Part shown: one piece after another, positions 25,001-36,203 of the stretch | Layout: each line of letters begins with the position of its first letter | Position numbering within the stretch: position 1 is the first letter of the stretch | Assembly (NCBI GenBank): GCA_914767715.1 | Contig: OU612074.1 | Span: forward strand, 2,309,501-2,373,500 | Direction of reading: 5' to 3' | Length of the DNA stretch: 64,000 nt | Origin: Membranipora membranacea | Lineage: Eukaryota > Bryozoa > Gymnolaemata > Cheilostomatida > Membraniporidae | Translations under genes and position numbers: made by a program | Notes under the pieces: generated by a model | Told to the model about the DNA's origin: nothing | The model's database searches: none | What the model saw: only the letters and a program-made list of their open reading frames with translations

Positions 25001-28000
25001 GATGACTCAAAGTTCATTTTTATGTCCTCACCCATCTCACACCTTCCATTCCACCATCAGTACTGCACCACTTCTCAACATTGTCATGGTCAAGTCTCTG
25101 AAATATAAAATGGATAAACTAATAGGTTACATGTAGCCTGGGCAGGCTGTCGGGAGGAGGGGGGGTAACATGACTGGTGTGATCATATCAGTCAATTTGG
25201 AGATGATTATATATCTCATATTTTACTGTCAATGTCAGACGTGTCAACAAGAGGAATTGCTGTTGTGTTTCGGAGATATCTTGTTCGATCAACTTTTAAT
25301 AACGGTTTACGCTGTTAGCCTAAATTAACTTCTTTGAAGTTGTTTGAGTACACCGACAATTGTCTTAAGTCATAATGCTGCGCTCATAGTGGCTTATTTT
25401 TAATATCCATCCTGTGATAGGTTGATAGCATCGAAAGTACGGCACATAAATAAAACAACAATAAATGAAAATCGCTTATAGAATTCCGCCCAACGGTGGT
25501 TAATTATACCCAGTTTATAACTCCCCTCTAACTAACAGATGACCTCACTGCTCGCCCCCCCCCCCCCACATATCAGACCCTACCATGTCCTGACAGGCTA
25601 ATGATTTAACTGTTCTGACACCTGTCTGTATAAAAATAGTCCTGTGCCAGCCAGCTAGTGTCTTCTAACTTCCAGCTTCTGTACAATATTCTCACTTCCC
25701 AGGGTAATATCACACTATCTCCGTTGGATATTAAATTGTTAGTTTGATTTGATTGGCCAGTCCGTGTTTGTAGGCATTTTTATACCTGGGAATAAAAGGA
25801 ATCAGATCCGAGATGGTAAAAGACAACTGTGATTAATGATCAATTTGATAACCATTATTCATAGGGAGTGGTGGGCTTCATCAACAAAAATCTTTGATGC
25901 TTATCGAGGGGGCTATTCACAAGTTACGGTTATTCTCAGTTTTTGTATCATGTTCTCGTGGTAGTAAGGAGAGAATTTAAACTTGTAGATGGTAACACTC
26001 AGTTCCCCTGAAGTCACGCTGTCACATTTTCCTGCAGCGTGAAGAGGCAGCCGATGTCCTACTAGAGGGGTGAGGTTTGTCTGCCAGCACATATGCTTAA
26101 CCTCTTTTACTAAAGCTTCGTAGGTGACAACATCAACTTTAACAAAAAAATTTACCAGCAGATATAAAAGGGTGTCATTATTATCTGTATGACTGTGAGA
26201 ATTCACTTCTAGTGATAAAGCTATGTGTAGAGTCATTCATCAAACATGTGCACCATATCTGATCGGGTCATAGAATGTGGCAAGAATTGATTGATTATTT
26301 GTGAGAGACAGGAGCAACAGAAACGGACGTGGTGACTAGCTCGCAGGCAGCCTTGGTTTGTTATTAGAGTGACTGTGAAGAAATCAGATTTTGGTATCAT
26401 TCTGGAGTTCTCAGTCTAACTACAATAATGTTCATTTACAACATATGTCCCAGTTTCAACTCCTTTTCACTCAAAGTCGAGATGTGAAGGTTATAAAAAG
26501 GTACTATTTTAATGATAATATATACATATAATAGTACCTTTCTAGTACCTTCCAATCTCAACTTTAGTGAAAATCAGTTGAAACTGAGCCACTTGCTGTT
26601 GATAAACCTTATAGCAGTTTTCTAAATTAGACTGAGAACAGAACTCCGGAATGATACCGAAAACCTGATTACTTCAAAGCATACCAAAGCAGACCAGGAG
26701 ATGTAATGGGTGATGATGCATTTTCTTGTTGTTGTTAATTAGAGGTCTACAAGAAAAAGCAGTCACGCACATCTCAGTCACGCACATCTCAATGAAGTGC
26801 AAAGTTAAGACACTTGTGTCTTGGGGAAGGTTATAATTTACTTTGTCAATGGCTGTCAATGATCTTCATTTGAAGAAATTCAAGCTGAAAACATGTGATT
26901 ATATTATAATATGATTGGCAGTGGCTAATGACGGTGTCTCTGCAAATAAACACATACAGACCCGACATTTCATACAGAAATATTTTGTCACATAAGAGGA
27001 GTTGTCTTCCTGGTAAACGCACAAGTTTGTTGTATATGGGGTAACAAGGAGTAACAGGTTACTCGTTGGTGTTAATTCAGCCCATAATCTATCCCAAAGC
27101 TGCTGCATGGCACCCATCGATAGTGAATTCTTTACTCTTACGTGGAATTTAGGTTCCGTGACCAAAACTGATAATAATTGAGTAGAGCCAATCACTTACA
27201 CAGTCAGTTGGTTGATATGGTGTCAGGTCTAAGCTGGATTACAACAGCTATGGTCATAGTTTTCTATCCTGCTAATCCTAAATTAATGCTCATAGTCCAT
27301 TGGTTACCTCAATATCATGATGAACCAAGGGTACAATAGCAAAAAAAAACTGTGTCTAGCTACACCAATAAACCCGGCTGAGAGTATCTCTGAATGCTAG
27401 CAGTGTACTTGTTGCTCAAAACACAGGCGCAATGTATTATTAAGGCCTCAGTTGATTGAAGTCATCTGAAATAACAAAACGAGAGTCTTCACCGTACACC
27501 ACTAACAGTAACAGACTCTTATAAGTTTATCCATGGGTGGACAGTGAGTGGACCCTTACATCATAGCACATAGCAGCTGTGCATATTTAATGTCTCCGAA
27601 TTTCTGGATAGCAGTTTAAAGCTGACACTGGCGGGCCTGCGATACAGAGTTGTTTTTTCCTGTTCTGTCTCCATTCATTCTAATATAATCTTAATTGTAG
27701 AGAGCCTTGGTGCTCCTTACCTTTGAACAAATCATTACTGTATCATGAAGTATCAGGGGTGGCTACAGATATTCAAAATATCCAGATAAAAATACTGTGC
27801 ATTATTCCCGGAGGCACAGCCATCTGAGGAAAGATATGGCTAAGATGGTTTGTGAATTCTCAAATAACATAAACAAAAATAAGCAAATGAATTTAGGTCC
27901 ACAACAGAAATCCTCGCGAGAAATTAATCAAACATACGTTGTTTTTGCCCTCGTCCCCCCAAAACTACTAAATTGTTATGGTGGCTTTTTACGCTCCTGG

Positions 28001-29328
28001 TGTGGTGGATATGGTAATTAATCAACTTAAAGGGGCCATGACTAATTACGAAATCTATCACCTTTACCTGAGTTATGCCGAGTGTCTGATTTATGGCAGT
28101 GTGGCTAATTATAGAACCAGGTGGGAAGTTAGATGGAGCCACTACTCGCCTATCTTCATACATATCACTATAAAACCTGCCGCCACGGGTTCTGCCATCC
28201 TGCGGAAGAGTTCAGAATGCTGAACCTGTTTACTAGGGTGGGACGGGGTACCGCATGTGCAGAGAGGCGTGTCAAAAACAAAAACAATAGTGCAAGTTTG
28301 ATAAGAGCAGCCCTCATCATGATAGCCTACTGAATCTCTCTGTCCATTTTAACCTGGCTCTTTTCGAAGGATTCTGAATGTGAATCATGATAGTTTGGCT
28401 TCTCTTAGACGTACATCAGTTACACCAGGACAATGATTGGCTCTGTGACGCCACTTTCTAAACATAATAACAGTTATGTGTTTCCAGGAACAAATTGCGT
28501 ATATATTATTTCTTTGACTTCTCAGACTCATAAATCCCTATGCCAGTTTCAGAACTTTCATGGTTTGATTTCTGATTCTTGATTGTTGCTACAACACATA
28601 GAACTAAACCAAAGAGATTGTTCTTAACTCAAATTAAAGCTTGCGTCGAAAGTCATGTTTCATACGCAGCTATTAATCCTAACACCTACCAGGTGACAGA
28701 GATAGCAGGCTATTCTTAGTTTAATGACTCTCATTACACTTACCATTCAGCTGCCTGAATTAAACCATCAAACAAATATGGGCTGCCATAAACATACCCT
28801 GGTTATACTTATAATTAGTCATTACAACTTGATTACTTATAACCCATGATTTATGGGTAGGTTACCCAGCTGATGGGTATAAGATGTACACAAATGTTAC
28901 ACAAGTTTCTTGCTATTTCCTATATCCTGAGAGCGCCATTGTTAACGTTGGTGTGGGTGCTTGATCTGACCTATAGATCTTCTGTTGTTTGTTTGGCCAG
29001 TGGGTGACCACCAACTGTAAGACAGAGTTGAGATTGAACCTAAGACAGTGTGAGAATACAAAGGCTCGCTGTGTTTTAGTTACAGCTTGTATCTTGCGGT
29101 TTCGAAATTCCCGACAAAATCGGTTTTCACTTTTGTTGCAGTAAGGCCGGACTGGGACCTGGGCTATCATACTTATATGGGGGATGGGGGTGTGGCGTGT
29201 TTAGAATCTATGAGATGTACACTAGGAAGGACCTAGTTTTTGTAGAAACTTATAATCAAACATTATTATTTATAACCCAGAAGTTTTTGTGTCCTTTAAT
29301 GATCCCCTAACATTACTTTTTTTTCTAG
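22051..29328. other. ~7.3 kb with no recognised gene
   Basis: Contents seen: a TACATG-rich palindromic microsatellite at 22390-22432; a segment at 22360-22395 (CACACTGATGATGTGATATA) that recurs at 58992; a poly-C run at 25548-25568; a GGCAGGCTGTC repeat fragment near 25135; and the foldback at 26384-26672. Minus-strand ORFs at 23505-23771 (88 residues), 25913-26236 (107) and 26899-27195 (98) are open but match nothing I recognise and lack supporting neighbours. A noncoding first exon of the FHL gene probably lies near the right side of this stretch. Confidence 0.35.
26384..26672. repeat. Long imperfect foldback (hairpin) element
   Basis: The left arm, from about 26384 (ATCAGATTTTGGTATCATTC ... 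CAGTTTCAACTCCTTTTCAC ... AAAAAGGTACTATT), is matched in reverse by the right arm, AATAGTACCTTTCTAGTACC ... GAAAATCAGTTGAAACTG ... GGAATGATACCGAAAACC, ending at about 26672. The centre at about 26525 is AT-rich. The arms are about 135 bases with scattered mismatches. This is the form of a miniature foldback transposon. Confidence 0.7.
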
Positions 29329-29367
29329 GAATACCTGGAGGACAGACTATTTAAGACCTCGGTTACC

Positions 29368-32300
29368 ATGACGTTGTGCTCGAGCTGTGACTCATCTCTG
29401 ATGGGTAAGCGGTACGTCCTGAGAGATGATAAGCCTACTTGCCTCACCTGCTACGAGAAGAAGTTCGCTAACAGTTGTCACACCTGCAAAAATCCAATCG
29501 GCACCGAATCTAAGGTTTGTGATGTCATGCGATACTCGAATACTTGAGTCAAAGGTTTGTGATGGTACTGATGTGATGCGATACTCTATATGAATGCTAC
29601 AGTCAAAGAAATGGAATCATTATGCAGTTTGAGTTGATACTGTTTGAATTTAGGTACAGCCTACAGTTTTAGAAAAACAGAAAATACTTTCACAAAATTC
29701 ATGGAGCAAGATTAAAGTAAACTGCTTACGTGCAATGGTGTATTAGCAGGATTGCTGGGGACCATAAGCCTCCTCCCTGCCGCTTTAGCCTCATACTCAG
29801 AACGGGAGTAAGATCTCAAAAGGGATTTTGTTGATTGGAGGGGCAGCAACTTCAAATTGTCACATGTAACAAAAATACCATTGAAAAAACAAATTTGATT
29901 TAGCGATAACACAATCATATAACAATGCCTTGAGCTGTGATACAGCCCATTGATATAACTCCGATTCTATTGCAACACAATGGCTTCAAAATAATCAGAT
30001 TTGTACTATTAATAAAATGAACTGATTATCATTTCCAAATAAGCCCTAGCATGCTTTCTAGACTATATCATATTGAGTATTTATACATCATCCAGACCAG
30101 GGAGAACGTCCTGTTCAGACATTCCCTGAAATAAAGTAAATGCCAAGTTGTTTAGGAAGTCCATAACCATCAAAACTTACTGATCTCATATTGAATCCTT
30201 CAGACTGCTGTGAAAATTAGTCTTCATAATGAATATTGGCATGTGTAATGATTAAGTTAAACAGACAATCCATCAGCATCGTTGTATAATTCTGGCTATT
30301 AATATCAAGTTTGGCTAGCAGCATTTGATTGCTTCATAGTGAGTTCTATGTCAATCTGAGATATTATTTTAACTCAAATTCAAAACACTTGAAACTTTAA
30401 CGAGATGTTGCGAAATTATTAATTGAAGGTAACAGGGGTTCTTGCGAATGAATCGAGAGGCTTGTTTTCACCATATCACTCTTATATACTCTTGTTGCGA
30501 AAATTGCTGTACAATTAAATATATGCAGCAGTATTTCCTTTATCCAAGCCAAGGCTAACTCTTACATCGCTGGCCCCATACACCAACAATAAGCGTGATA
30601 CTTACGTAGTCATATTCATATACTAAAGTATATTGCCAGAAGGTTTCGCAATACAGATAGTAATAAACATGTTCATTAAACAGAAACTGAAAGTTTGATG
30701 GCCTTTCTTGCACTTCCCAATAGCCCGAGCTAACACTAGGGCTAAAAATATCCAACCTGCGAAGAATGCCGCTTAGCGAAACTCGAGAAAATAAAGTTAA
30801 TTTGTTATGAAGGACCGGCAGCCTGTAATTAGTAGCCTAAGTAATGCAGGGGGTTAGGTGAGAGTGAAAGGTTATTGTCTAGCACTCAATCAGAATATGA
30901 TACACACGGCTGGGCTTCCTAAAACATGCCATAAATCGAACATCCAACGCTAAACTATAATGTCATGAGAATCGTAAAATGTAAACATAATGATACGTGG
31001 GTTGTGTAATAGAGTATGTATATATTTCCTGGATGTGTTACATTGATAGGTTAGTCGGGGCGGGCTCTCCTCCCACCCCCACCCCCGCCCCTCAACCCAG
31101 ACAGCGTTCACAGGTTGGTGCTCTGCTGCATCTAAGAATGCTACTCAAACTGTTAACGATTGCGTGGCCGAGATTTTCAAGTTAGAAAGCTAATTGGTTT
31201 TGACAGAATTTTCTTGGCACTGATGAACAAAGTCGCCTCCCCTGTTATTGGTAATAACCAGTATGTCATGATAACCTGTACAGCCTTGTACTCACTTATA
31301 TGGTATCTCTAGTAACAAAGGGAATAGATTAAGTCTTTATCGCTGATTCAGTCCTAAATATTATCTACGAAATAGTATGTTAAACATAGCAATCATCATC
31401 AACAGTGATGGATTGTACTCTCTTATCAACATGCCACACACACTCTATCCTTATTATGAATCCGTAGATAACACAGTAATAGGTCAATGATATGATAGAA
31501 GGATTGTTGAAAGTAGTTTATCGTTTGTGTAGGTGTATGATTTAGCGTAATCTGTCTGATTTCTCTGATGCAAATCATGTCAAATCACACTTAGAATGCC
31601 TAGTCATCGTAAACATAGGTCCGGACATCCAGGTTAACTCGCCTCTTCTATGTTTATAGCAAGGAAGCATGATATTTCGGGGTGTGCATGTTCCAAATGC
31701 TCTAATAAAGAAGTTGTCTTTCCTTATATAAGTAGAAGATAACTCTGAACTGCCAGGTTGAGATTGATACCGGTAGATAGATGAATCGGTGCAAGGCGGG
31801 CGCTCCACACATTGAGGTTCAAAGCGCAATAGACGATGAGTGCTCACTCGGTGCTTCGCAGCAACAGACGCGGCAGCTCGGAAACGTAGCCGATTGGCCA
31901 TGTCGGCGGCTTAGCAAACCAGCGCTCTACGGACACTGTTGAACAGGGGAGTCAATTGTGGCTGAGGCGGCCTCAGGCAGTGCGCCCTACACGGGATGAG
32001 CATGCATCAGGACGCGATAGCTGGTTGCGCTGCTGCGTGAAAGTATAGACTGGGTTCAGGTTTACACTTACAATAAACTTTATTGCGTGTTCAAAGGTAT
32101 CCATGTGCAGTTTTGATCTACCCCTTCATGGATTCAGCAAACAACACCCTATATAACTTTCAATGCCTGAACATTGTATTAATCCTGTTGCACTGACATA
32201 GCCTTAATCCTTGATGAAAAGGGAACAAACAAACTATTCCCAATGCTACCCCTTGGTGAGCCAAACAACAAGATGTGTAACACTACGTCCCAAAACAGGA

Positions 32301-34253
32301 TAGATCAATGAATAAAAAACTAAACATGTTATTTTGGTTGCAGGATGTTACATACAAAGGCAATCACTTCCACGAGAACTGTTTCCTCTGCGCAAGCTGT
32401 CACAGCTCTCTGGCTAACGTACAGTTCCTAACTCAGGGTACATCTCTGATATGTGAGACATGTTATGACAGAAACTACGCTACCATATGTGACGGGTGTA
32501 CAAAGAAATTCAATCATGGTAAGTCCTCGGTCTCCTCATAAAAATGCTTTCTTTTCAATCTCCCTATCATTGTTGGTTCTGAAGTGAATATATTTTATAT
32601 GCTTAAACGATAATACAGGTCAAAGTGAGTTGGTGTAAGAAAACCACTGGTTATGTTTAAAGATAATGGGGAGCATAGAATCCATATAGTTTTTGTGAAC
32701 AACTCAGCACCGAGCCCAAGTTGGAGACTCGTGGGTACACCTCCACACAGCCATGTGGGAAGCCTTCACTCAGCCTTATCAACTATCTCAGATGAGGGGC
32801 TCTTAAAAAAGAGTGTTGGTCATATCTATGGAGCAACTTTTTTCTTGAGTTTGTTCTATAGTTATCCTATGTCATTTTAATGCTGAGCTTTTCATTATTA
32901 TTGGAGCGCACACTTCTATCAGTAATGATACTGAATGCAATATAAAATTGATCAACAAAAACAGCATTTGTCTGGAATTATCTAAATTTGAAATCTAAAT
33001 TTTATTTATTTAATTTCAGGTAACCAGCAGGTTGAATACAACGGTAAGAAGTATCACACCGAGTGCTTCAAGTGCATGAGCTGCAAAAAGCCTATTGGAG
33101 ATAACACTTTCATGCCTTATGACAACGACTTCATGTGTATGAACTGTCACAATGCTCAAACTGGCACAAACTGTGGAGGGTGCTCGAAGGTAAGAAACCT
33201 AGCTGTCACAAATATAGCACCTGCTGCAGGTGCTTGAATTATATCAGCTGTCATACTCTTTTGGGCTGACATTCAACATAAGCGGGAGTGATGCTGAGTG
33301 ATGCTATTTTATAATAATTTGTCTGCACGAACAGTGTGTTTTGGTGCTTGCTGTGCTAAGTCATGGTATGTTGTGCATATGTCAGCATTGATCTGATCGC
33401 TAGGAAGAGAAGAAGCTACGTGTTTTGCTTGCTAGTTTTGATACATGTTAGTGTGTTGCCCTCTTTCCTCCCCTCAACCCTATGGTGTTGATGGACACCA
33501 AGTAAATTACAACCTGATTGCGAGAACAATTATTATTTAATGCATGAATTTTTTCACCTCCTGTTTTTCTTTATACACTAGATTGTATTTGTGAATGTCT
33601 AGCTGAGTTTATTGCATTGTGTGCATTTATCTTCACAGAGGATTACAAAAGTGGCAATCAAGTTCGATGGTCGATCGTATCACAAGGAATGCTTTGTGTG
33701 TCGGGCATGTAAAACATCGCTGGCTGGTGTGAAGTTTGCAACGAAAGACGGAATGCCTTTTTGTCCCGCATGCTATGTGAAGAAATTTTCGAGAAGGTGT
33801 GAATTTTGTGCTCAGCCGATATCAGGTAAGAATCGTTCTAGGTTTGTGCATCACAGAGTAAGGATAAATGTCTTTACTCTGTTTTGCGATCTTTTCCATC
33901 CACTCAATTCCGTCTTGCATTGATTCTCATGAGCCTTGAGAATACTGATTATTCTTATCGCTCAATACTCGTCACCCTGATCTCTGGTTGAGAAATTGTT
34001 TCCTATTTGATTGCGACTCATTTCTCGGAGGCGAAAACATCTTGGCCAATTTGAGCTAATAAGATACTTTCATGACTAAATAATATGAACTTATCGTTTT
34101 GCAGGCCTAGGTACGACCGCCAAGTTTGTCTCTTATGAAGGCAAACAATGGCACTCTGTCTGTTTCTGCTGTTCTGTGTGCACCAGGAACTTAGCAGGAG
34201 AAGGGTTCCTACTAAAGGACTCTAAAATCATGTGTGGAAAATGTGGCTGCTGA
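29368..34253 (+). CDS. FHL: Four-and-a-half LIM domain protein (FHL family)
   Basis: Exons 29368-29514, 32344-32518, 33020-33189, 33639-33825 and 34105-34253 join in phase (0,1,0,1) to 275 residues, close to the ~280 of vertebrate FHL proteins. Order: an N-terminal half LIM finger (CSSC ... CLTCYEKKF), then four LIM domains, each a double zinc finger with CxxC/HxxC and CxxC/C-x-x-C/D ligands: CHTCKNPIG...HENCFLCASC, CDGCTKKF...HTECFKCMSC, CGGCSKRI...HKECFVCRAC and CEFCAQPISG...HSVCFCCSVC. The chain ends KCGC. FHL proteins are scaffolds at the actin cytoskeleton and adhesion sites and co-regulators in the nucleus. The first coding exon opens at 29329, after a strong TTTTTTTTCTAG acceptor and 13 open codons before the ATG, so a 5' exon lies upstream. 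The ATG was chosen because the half-LIM starts right after it, as in the family. The first intron is 2.8 kb. Confidence 0.93.
29515..32343 (+). other. First intron of the FHL gene
   Basis: Opens GTTTGTGATG and closes with TTGGTTGCAG. A minus-strand ORF at 31575-31901 has a weak LINE-tail look (IRKDNFFIRAFGT) but I would not call it. The rest shows no gene. Confidence 0.6.
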
Positions 34254-35565
34254 ATGACCTTATTTTTTTATTTTATTTTTGGATTTTCAAAAATTTTGAA
34301 TCGTGACTTTTTGACTTATTTCTCACAGGCTTATATTGTTTCATTCAAACACTCACTTTTATTTTCATATGTAGTGAATTGACAGCATGCTCAAAAATTT
34401 GTATTTTATTACGGAGTTTATTTTTTTGGGTTTTTCTAATCATTTGGAACTTAGAAAGTTATCAATAATAGAAGCAAAGCTTTTTCTTTGATGCAGATGG
34501 GATAATGTGTTTGCTAGTGTGCTCTGTAGTAATGGTGTTTCAATGGTGATTGATTATTCAGCTACAACTGAATTATCCCCTTGATATTTAGATAAATTGG
34601 ACTATAAGTGACTAAATATAGGGGTCAAAGATTAAACTTACTATTAAAAATATTATAATATATCTACATTTTTCAGTTGGTTATCATCATATTGCTCTTT
34701 GGATGTTGGCATCGGGCCTGCTCACAACAACATATTGGTCAGTTGTATTCACATCTTATGGCTTGTGTAAAATGCAAAGTCAGTAGCTAACGTACATGGT
34801 GTTGGAAGCTAATGGCGTCAGATCCTGATGGTGTCAGAACCTAATGGCGGCCAACTTTGCTACTCCTACTTGTGTACAACATTGTGACAAGCGCCTCGCA
34901 ATATTCTTCCAATTTTGAATCAAAAGTTCATTACCAGATTATAGAGTACCATTTTCACTATTATCATTTGACTGTCGGCTTGCTGTTAAAATGATGCTGG
35001 CTCTTTCCCTGCGATGAGGCACTCTTCAAGACGATAAGTTTCATTGTCTTTCATTAGTTCTGATGCCTTATATCACTATAGATAATCATAAAATAAGTTA
35101 CAGCAGATGCCCTGCTGACTAGCCAATGTTTTGGCTCTGATTGGCAGGTTGGTGTTGGTTGGGAAAGAGCCAATGTCAGGTCAGATGGTAATTTTCCTGA
35201 AAGTACCTATATCTATTATTGTGGGTGTTAAACAATTTAGTTTCAGTTTCATTATATCTCAATATGTGCTCTGTGACCTGGCATTAGCTTTTTCCCCACC
35301 CATCTGCCAATCATATCAGAGCCATCACATTGGCTACCTGCTGACCGGCTACATTCCAATATATCTGCTCATGGTTGCCCTGCTCTCTATGGCATTCCAT
35401 CATTAACAGCTGTTCTGATTGGACTGTGGTTAATAATGGAATGTCACTACCAGGAACGCGTTGAGAGTTTTGGAGCCTTAATAGACATAGACAAAGATCC
35501 TTCATCTTTAATTTATCGTCTCATGGATGGAAAGAAATGAAAACAATAGTGACCTTTCGGTGATA
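34254..35565. other. FHL 3' region and intergenic sequence
   Basis: T-rich 3' untranslated sequence follows the FHL stop. No gene was recognised up to the minisatellite. Confidence 0.35.
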
Positions 35566-35781
35566 GATAGTAACATTCACAACTCGGGTTGTGATAGTAA
35601 CATTCACAACTCGGGTTTTGATAGTAACATTCACAACTCGGGTTGTGATAGTAACATTCACAACTCGGCTTGTGATAGTAACATTCACAACTCGGGTTGT
35701 GATAGTAACATTCACAACTCGGGTTGTGATAGTAACATTCACAACTCGGGTTGTGATAGTAACATTCACAACTCGGGTTGT
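35566..35781. repeat. 27-bp minisatellite, exactly 8 units
   Basis: The unit GATAGTAACATTCACAACTC + GGGTTGT repeats eight times (216 bases) with only a couple of substitutions. Because 27 is a multiple of three, open frames run through it on both strands; the longest is 35527-35967 on plus, with a nine-residue repeat DSNIHNSGC. There is no independent sign that any is translated. Confidence 0.95.
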
Positions 35782-36203
35782 GATAATTATGATTATGTTT
35801 TTTTATGTCTAAATCTTACAAAAATCACATATAGGCCTACTGAAGTTGTAAATTTTCTACAAAATGCAGGTATCAAATGGAAATACGAATCAAAGCAGAG
35901 GTATAAAAAAACATTAATTATAATCGAAATCAATAACAGGCAGCCCCCCCCCAAGACACATTGTTAATCATATCAGTGGTCAGGTTTTGCAGGGAGAGTG
36001 GAACCCACCCTCCCTAGTTTATGGAAAGGGTCCAAGTACAAGTACAGTATCCTGATCTGGTTATATGAAAAAATAATAATAGAAAGAGATTTCTTGTCTG
36101 ATGCCTCGCTGGCTTCATTTTGATATATTTGTTAGCCAGGTTTTGATTATGCATTTACTCCTAGTAGATTTTTTATTAGGGTGATAATAAAGCCATCGAT
36201 CAA

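Noticed and set aside
25913-27195. Two minus-strand ORFs (107 and 98 residues) as exons of one gene
   Set aside because: Open and mildly protein-like, but no family was recognised and no consistent splice phases could be set.
31575-31901. Minus-strand 108-residue ORF in FHL intron 1
   Set aside because: Only a vague LINE-tail resemblance (DNFFIRAFGT); no supporting upstream reverse-transcriptase sequence or tail.
35566-35781. CRISPR-like regular repeats
   Set aside because: Direct head-to-tail minisatellite without spacers, in an animal genome.
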